A stretch of 37,412 nt of DNA from Oscillospiraceae bacterium (lineage in GTDB: Bacteria; Bacillota; Clostridia; Oscillospirales; Oscillospiraceae), in NCBI GenBank assembly GCA_902787755.1, contig CADAHL010000025.1:1-37412 (forward strand). Reading direction: 5' to 3'. Position 1 is the first letter of the stretch. Every line of letters begins with the position of its first letter. The position numbers and the translations under genes are program-made. The notes under the pieces are model-generated. The model was not told where the DNA came from. It searched no databases and saw only the letters and a program-made list of their open reading frames with translations. Of the stretch, positions 32,518 through 37,412 are shown in pieces.

Positions 32518-34812
32518 TCACTTGACCGGGATCTCCGCCGTTCCCGTCATGCTCCGGTCGGCCGCTTTTATCGTGATCGTGCCGCTCTCGCCCGCGCGGA
32601 CGATGGCAAGCGCACGGCCGTAATAGGTGGTAAAGCAGCCGGTGTGGTACTGCTCTTCGGTACAGGGGTTGGCGCTGCCAAAGGCCAGCAGCTCGCCGCC
32701 CTCCACCGTGACCGTCAGCTTTCGGTCGGCATTGGATTCCACAAGGCCGTTGCCGCCCTCGATGTTCACCGGAACATACACGATCTCGCCAGGCTTGGCC
32801 TCCGTCTTTTCGGGACGAACCGCAACGCCGAAGGGTCCCGTTGCGGAGGACAGCTCGCTCCTGCCGGTCTCCCGCCCGGAGGCGTCATAGGCCACCGCCG
32901 TGACCGTGCCGGGAGCGTACCTGACCTTGAAGAGCGCCTTGCACTCCTTCACTTTCTTCCGTCCAACACTCTTTCCATTGATCAGCAGCTCTACCTGGGA
33001 CTGGTCGGAGTAGACCTCCACCTCGGCCTTGTTGCCCTCGCAGCCCGCCCAGCTCCAGCTCAGGATCGCGTTGGTGCCGCGCCAGATGGATTTGGACACC
33101 CGCACACCCGGGTGATTCACGGGTTTCACCGCGATCACGGGGTTCTGCTCCAGCCCCCAGACCGTGGCGGTATATTTGCAGCTGCCGTCGGGAACGCCCA
33201 GAATGTCGATGACGCCGGCCCCGGCCAGCAGCCAGGGATAGGGGCGGTTGAAGGGCATGCCGCCGGTATAGCTCCAGGCGCCGATCCCTGCTTCACCTAA
33301 GTAGTCCCAGCTTGTCCACATGAAGTCGCCCACCAGGTAGGGATACTTCTTTACCATCTGCCAGTTCTTCCAGATATCCTGAGGGAAGGTCTCGCTGCCG
33401 AAGACGACGCGGTTGGGGTGCGCCTTCTCCTCAAGAGGATAGCGGCCGGAGGCATAGTTGTAGCCGGCGATGTCCAAGCTGTCCAGGAAGGGCGTGGTCA
33501 CTTCGTCGATCTGCCTGGAGTTGCCGCTCTTGTTCATACCGCTGCCGATAAAAGACGCCATGATATTGAAGGCCAGACTTGCGTTGCCGTTTTCTTTCTG
33601 GGGCTTCTGCTCGCCGCCGGGCTGTTCGCCGTCCTTATACAGGGCGTTGCCCTTGGCCGTCCTGCCCATGATCATCAGGTTGCTGCCGCAGGTGACGGGA
33701 CGGCTGGGATCCAGCCTGTGGCAGAGCTCGATCATCTTTTTTCCGTATTCAAGTCCCTTGGCCTCAGCCGGCTCGCCCACCTCGTTGCCGATGGAATAGA
33801 GGATCACCGAGGGATGGTTGAAGTCCCGCTCCACCATGCTCGTCACGTCCGTTTCCCAGCATGCCTCGAAGTCTTTTCCGTAGTCGTACGGATTCTTGCG
33901 GTTGTACCACATGTCGAAGGTCTCGTCCATGACGTACATGCCGAGCCTGTCGCAGGCCTCCAGCATGGCCTTGGAGGCGGGGTTGTGGGCCGAGCGGATG
34001 GCGTTGAAGCCGTTTTCCTTCAGGATGCGCACCCGGCGCTCCTCACTCTCGGCATAGGTGGCGGCGCCCAGGATGCCGCTGTCGTGGTGGACGCAGCCGC
34101 CCCGCAGCAGGGTCTCTTTGCCGTTAAGAAACAGGCCCTTGTTGGACCAGGTGATCTGACGGATCCCGAAAGGGATCTCCATGGTATCGCCCTCGCCGGC
34201 TGTGATTTTGGCGGTATAGAGAGTTGGCGTCTCGTCGCTCCAGAGCCTGGCGTCGGGGATCGTCAGTTCAAAACTCGTCCCCTCGCCGCAGATCCCGTCC
34301 ACCTCCGCCTTGACGGAAACGGGGCTTTCGATCTTCACAACAGCAGGATCGATGGAAACCGTGCTGATCTTCACGCTCTCGGGGCGCAGGCCGCCCTTCT
34401 CGCAGACGTACAGCCACGCGGGACGGTAGATGCCGGAGCCGGAGTACCAGCGAGAGTTGGGCAGCTTGGAGTTGTCCGCCACCACGGTGAGGGTGTTCTC
34501 TCCGCCATAGTTCAGCCCGTCCAGCTCAACAAAAAAGCCGGTATAGCCGTAAGGATGGAAGCAGAGTTCTTTCCCGTTGAGGGAGACCGTCGCATTCTTA
34601 TACACGCCCTCGAACTCAATAAGAATGTCCTTGCCTTCCCACTCCTGCGGAGCGGTAAAGGCCTTTTCATAGGTATAAACGCCGCCGGGGAAATAGCCGT
34701 GGCCGCCGTTGGACACGTCCGCGCCGCGCTTTTCCGAAATCTGCGCGTCGTGCGGCAGGGTCACGGGCTTGCCGTTGCAGGTCCAGTTGTCGCTAAAGGA
34801 AATCTGTTTCAT
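32518..34812 (-). CDS. GH2 family beta-galactosidase-like enzyme
   Basis: The 764-residue GH2 enzyme has an N-terminal jelly-roll sugar-binding domain (about 1-140: GGHGYFPGGVYTYEKAF, GSGIYRPAWLYV), an immunoglobulin-like domain (about 145-220), the TIM barrel (about 225-530) and C-terminal beta domains to 764. Acid/base is Glu344 in IGNEVGE and nucleophile Glu474 in VFGSETFP. RGGCVHHDSGILGAATY is the usual barrel entry. The likely activity is beta-galactosidase, with other GH2 specificities (such as beta-glucuronidase or beta-mannosidase) less likely. No signal peptide. GGAGG (34825-34821) sets ATG 34812; this site overlaps the last codons and stop of the upstream GH3 remnant, so the genes were cotranscribed. 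Confidence 0.9.
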   Translation of the reverse strand: MKQISFSDNWTCNGKPVTLPHDAQISEKRGADVSNGGHGYFPGGVYTYEKAFTAPQEWEGKDILIEFEGVYKNATVSLNGKELCFHPYGYTGFFVELDGLNYGGENTLTVVADNSKLPNSRWYSGSGIYRPAWLYVCEKGGLRPESVKISTVSIDPAVVKIESPVSVKAEVDGICGEGTSFELTIPDARLWSDETPTLYTAKITAGEGDTMEIPFGIRQITWSNKGLFLNGKETLLRGGCVHHDSGILGAATYAESEERRVRILKENGFNAIRSAHNPASKAMLEACDRLGMYVMDETFDMWYNRKNPYDYGKDFEACWETDVTSMVERDFNHPSVILYSIGNEVGEPAEAKGLEYGKKMIELCHRLDPSRPVTCGSNLMIMGRTAKGNALYKDGEQPGGEQKPQKENGNASLAFNIMASFIGSGMNKSGNSRQIDEVTTPFLDSLDIAGYNYASGRYPLEEKAHPNRVVFGSETFPQDIWKNWQMVKKYPYLVGDFMWTSWDYLGEAGIGAWSYTGGMPFNRPYPWLLAGAGVIDILGVPDGSCKYTATVWGLEQNPVIAVKPVNHPGVRVSKSIWRGTNAILSWSWAGCEGNKAEVEVYSDQSQVELLINGKSVGRKKVKECKALFKVRYAPGTVTAVAYDASGRETGRSELSSATGPFGVAVRPEKTEAKPGEIVYVPVNIEGGNGLVESNADRKLTVTVEGGELLAFGSANPCTEEQYHTGCFTTYYGRALAIVRAGESGTITIKAADRSMTGTAEIPVK

Positions 34813-34826
34813 TTTTCTTTCCTCCC

Positions 34827-35158
34827 TTATTTGCAAAGCTGTTCGGCCATGTGCAGCACACGGGTGACGTTGACCTGAAGCTGACTGCGCAGCACGGAGC
34901 CGTCGTTAAGACCTTCCTTGACGCGGTCATAGTCGTGCTGCGAGCCGGGCATGAACAGGTCGCCGCCCGCCATGTACACGTCGTGAGCGTCGGAGTTCGG
35001 GTAAAGGCAATCCAGCTCGTTTTCATAGCCTACGGTGACCCAAGAGGGCGATCTTGCCGGGCTTTTCCAGCGGGAAGCTCCCGTCGGATCTCAGCAGGAC
35101 GGTACATTCGGCTCCGTGACTGCGTACGAAAGCGGCGTGTTCTTTTAGGAAAGACCGA
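34827..35158 (-). pseudogene. Internally deleted permuted GH3 (start and end only)
   Basis: Minus strand, from about 35158: about 38 codons read LKEHAAFVRSHGAECTVLLR, then SDGSFPLEKPGKIALLG. This is the N-terminus of a permuted GH3 (compare the common start with ECTVLLKNDG-LPL). At about 35038 the frame changes and the sequence jumps to TVGYENELDCLYPNSDAHDV, MAGGDLFMPGSQHDYDR and ends VTRVLHMAEQLCK at TAA 34829-34827. That is the end of the GH3 catalytic domain (compare AGNDLTMPGSQADVD in the neighbour). Roughly 600-700 residues, including all catalytic ones, are missing. There is also no ATG before the N-terminal part. It lies directly after the intact paralogue, so the pair was probably a tandem duplication. 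Confidence 0.8.
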
Positions 35159-37412
35159 TTATTGCCGTTTTGCGCGAAGAAGCACCAGCTCCAAAATCCG
35201 TTTGGCACAGGCCTGCAGCTCCGCCAGCGTCAGCTCTTTGCTCACAGCGTTCACGATCGCGTCCACATCCGCCTGGGAGCCGGGCATGGTCAGATCGTTG
35301 CCCGCCCTGACACAGAGGGCGGCGTTGGACGAGCCGTATTTGAAGCCGGGCTTGTCCTCCGTAGTGCCCCAGTCGGTCATCACCAGACCCTTGAAGCCCC
35401 ATTCGCAGCGCAGAATGTCTGTCAGCAGTTCCCGGTGGTTGGCAGAGTGGATGCCGTTGATCAGATTATAGGAGGTCATCAGCGCAAGCGGCTGCGCCGT
35501 TTTCACGGCGATCTCGAAGCCCTTGAGATAGATCTCCCGCAGCGCGCGCTCGCCACAGTGGGAATTGTTGTGATTGCGGTTGTCCTCCTGGTTGTTCAGA
35601 GCGAAGTGCTTGATGGTGGTGCCGCGGCCCGGATGGCGCTGAACGCCGCGGGTATCGGCAGCAGCGCAGAAGCCAGAGAGCAGCGGATCCTCGGAATAAT
35701 ACTCAAAGTTGCGGCCGCAGAGAGGATTGCGGTGGATGTTCATGCCGGGCGCCAGCCACAGGTCGACGCCCAGCGCCTCCATCTCGGCGCCCACAAGGTC
35801 GCCCGCCTCCTCAATGGCGGCGGCATCCCAGGTCTGAGCCAGCAGCGTGGCAATGGGGATGGCGGTGCAGTACTGATAGTGGTCCACCGCGCCCTCGGGA
35901 CGAACGGCCGCCGGTACGCCGAGCATCTCAAAGAGATTGCCGAAGGAGCTCTCCCCCAAACCGGGGATCACGTTGCCCTCGCCATCGCTCACAAAGGATT
36001 TGGACAGGCGCAGCCCCGCAGGACCGTCGGCCAGGACCAGATTGGTAATGCCGCGGCTGTCGGCCATTTCCATCGTCGTGTCGCCCGCCGCGCCGGGGAC
36101 CGAGCCAGAGGCCGCGCCCACCGTGGAGACGCTGCCAAGGCCGCCGCGCTCGGCGCCCACCGTGAGCGCCGCGAGTTCCCGGATCGTAAGCTGCGCCGTC
36201 AGGTCGTCCAGCGTGGCTTTTCCGTTCAGCACGTCGTCGAGTGTGACTGCTTCGGTTTTCTCTGTGTGAAGCTCCGCAGGCTCGGTGCTGTAATCCGCCG
36301 TCCGGGTGGGGATGGTGGCGGGAATGATCTCCAACCGGAGAGCATTTGCCTTTTCGGCAGCTTCGGAGAGATAGGTGTAGAATTGATCCGGATTTGCGTG
36401 AACGACGTTCAGCTCACAGTCGAGTCTGACCTTGTTCTGCAGCTGCTCGGTGACGACGGTCTCATCCAGCTCCAGCGCGGCGGCGATATGTGTGTCGCGG
36501 GAATGGGCGCCGACGCGGATGTAGTAGATTCCGGCTTCCAGCACCCAGGCCGCGCGCTCCTCGTCATAGGAGGAAAGCGAGCGGATGGGGAAGCTCACCT
36601 CCACGGTCTCTTCCTGTCCAGGCTGAAGCAGCCCCGTTTTGGCAAAGCCCGCCAGCACCTGGTACGGCTTGTCCAGCTTTCCCCGGGGCTGGGAGACGTA
36701 AACCTGCACGGTTTCGCGTCCGGCATAGGTGCTGCCGCTGTTTTTTACCGCGGCGGTGACACGAATGGATTCGCCGCAGATCTCCGTCCGCTTGACAGCC
36801 AGTTCGAAGTCCGTATAGGACAGGCCGAAGCCGAAGGGATAGGCCGGGCGGATGCCAAAGCTGTCAAACCAGCGGTAGCCCACATAGACGCCCTCGTTGT
36901 AGTACGAATCGTCCAGATCTCCGCTGAGATAACTGAAAGGCTCAGCGCAGGGATAGTCGGCGTAGTTTTCCGCCCAGGTGGTGGTCAGACGCCCGCCCGG
37001 CGTCACTTTACCGGTGAGCACGTCTGCCAGCGCCCAGCCGCCGGCGCAGCCCGGCTGGCTCATGAGCAATATCGCGTCGACACCCTTCTGCGCGCGGAGG
37101 AATTTAGTGTCGATCACGCCGCCCACGTTGAGGATGACGATCGTGTGCTCATAATGCGAGGTCAATTTCTTCAGATTTTCGATCTCCCGCTCCGACAGCT
37201 CATAGTCGCCGGGGGCGAGCTTCCGGTCGGCGCCCTCGCCGGAGGTGCGGGCGATCACATAGATCGCAGCGCCGCGGTCGGTTTCCTCCACATCTTCCGG
37301 CGTGATTTCCGGCACGTCCGGGTCGCGGTAAGGGTTCTCCAGCGCCCAGTTGACGCCGGCAAAGCCCTGTTCCTTCAAAATGGCCGCAAACTCACCCATA
37401 TACTGCGCGCCG
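35159..37412 (-). CDS. Permuted-order GH3 glycosidase, N-terminus beyond the window
   Basis: At least 750 residues are visible; the frame remains open to the right edge (GAQYMGEFAAIL), so the internal ATG at 37399 is not the real start, and roughly the first 100 residues (start of the sandwich domain) are missing. The order is sandwich domain (VILNVGGVIDTKFLRAQKGV, GGWALADVLTGKVTPGGRLT), fibronectin-III-like (ETVQVYVSQPRG), then catalytic barrel (LVLADGPAGLRLSKSF, APGMNIHRNPLCGRNFEYYS, TIKHFALNNQEDNRN, GLVMTDWGTTED). The Asp of TDW, 71 residues from the end, is the nucleophile. No transmembrane segment is seen at its C-terminus, unlike the GH3 at 27215-30223. It is a cytoplasmic beta-glycosidase, probably of beta-glucosides. 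Confidence 0.9.
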   Translation of the reverse strand, partial: GAQYMGEFAAILKEQGFAGVNWALENPYRDPDVPEITPEDVEETDRGAAIYVIARTSGEGADRKLAPGDYELSEREIENLKKLTSHYEHTIVILNVGGVIDTKFLRAQKGVDAILLMSQPGCAGGWALADVLTGKVTPGGRLTTTWAENYADYPCAEPFSYLSGDLDDSYYNEGVYVGYRWFDSFGIRPAYPFGFGLSYTDFELAVKRTEICGESIRVTAAVKNSGSTYAGRETVQVYVSQPRGKLDKPYQVLAGFAKTGLLQPGQEETVEVSFPIRSLSSYDEERAAWVLEAGIYYIRVGAHSRDTHIAAALELDETVVTEQLQNKVRLDCELNVVHANPDQFYTYLSEAAEKANALRLEIIPATIPTRTADYSTEPAELHTEKTEAVTLDDVLNGKATLDDLTAQLTIRELAALTVGAERGGLGSVSTVGAASGSVPGAAGDTTMEMADSRGITNLVLADGPAGLRLSKSFVSDGEGNVIPGLGESSFGNLFEMLGVPAAVRPEGAVDHYQYCTAIPIATLLAQTWDAAAIEEAGDLVGAEMEALGVDLWLAPGMNIHRNPLCGRNFEYYSEDPLLSGFCAAADTRGVQRHPGRGTTIKHFALNNQEDNRNHNNSHCGERALREIYLKGFEIAVKTAQPLALMTSYNLINGIHSANHRELLTDILRCEWGFKGLVMTDWGTTEDKPGFKYGSSNAALCVRAGNDLTMPGSQADVDAIVNAVSKELTLAELQACAKRILELVLLRAKRQ

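Noticed and set aside
1-37412. CRISPR arrays, tRNA or rRNA genes, riboswitches
   Set aside because: I saw no short regularly spaced repeats, no tRNA-like cloverleaf with a TTCGANNC arm in the gaps, and no recognisable riboswitch core. The only repeats found are protein-coding or terminator hairpins.

Overview
The window looks like part of the chromosome (or a metagenome-assembled contig) of a high-GC, gut-type Clostridia bacterium, probably Oscillospirales. The reasons are very strong AGGAGG-type ribosome binding sites, TTG/GTG starts, GC-rich codon use, and a dense set of intracellular glycosidases without signal peptides. The taxonomic placement is inference.

Left part (1-11701, + strand): a partial insertion sequence lies at the very edge. 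It is followed by plant-polysaccharide genes: a GH120 beta-xylosidase, a GH3-GH42-SGNH hydrolase operon, a frame-broken GH78 alpha-L-rhamnosidase, and a GH43 enzyme. Between them lie clean-edged gene remnants: a GH42-like tail facing an unidentified tail, and a ferredoxin 5' end fused to a flavodoxin 3' end.

Centre (11725-18629, + strand): a five-gene operon bounded by a terminator plus promoter on the left and a strong bidirectional terminator on the right. The first three genes (TerB-domain protein, P-loop ATPase, Lhr-like helicase) match the architecture of the antiphage system Shango (sngABC). An HxlR-type regulator and a DUF5131 radical-SAM-like protein follow with overlapping or very short junctions. 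All five genes use CGG for arginine far more than the flanking glycosidases do. This is the most notable locus in the window.

Middle-right (18653-21784): a YdcF/DUF218 membrane protein and a cyclase-family metalloenzyme share a minus-strand operon with a near-consensus promoter. An acetyltransferase-like fragment and a medium-chain dehydrogenase follow on the + strand.

Right part (21859-37412): a second carbohydrate cluster. On the minus strand are a TetR regulator, a membrane-anchored GH3 with permuted domain order, a five-helix membrane protein with a striking internal repeat architecture, a GH5 glucanase and a GPH-type sugar transporter. A divergent GH30 shares the TetR control region. 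Beyond it, on the minus strand, are a GH2, an internally deleted GH3 remnant and a further permuted GH3 running off the right edge. Together these genes would import short beta-linked and hemicellulose oligosaccharides and hydrolyse them, at the membrane and in the cytoplasm.

At least four genes in 37 kb show the same type of damage: two sensible protein segments joined out of frame with the middle missing. This is either recurrent short-homology deletion or systematic assembly error, and it affects how the pseudogene calls should be read.
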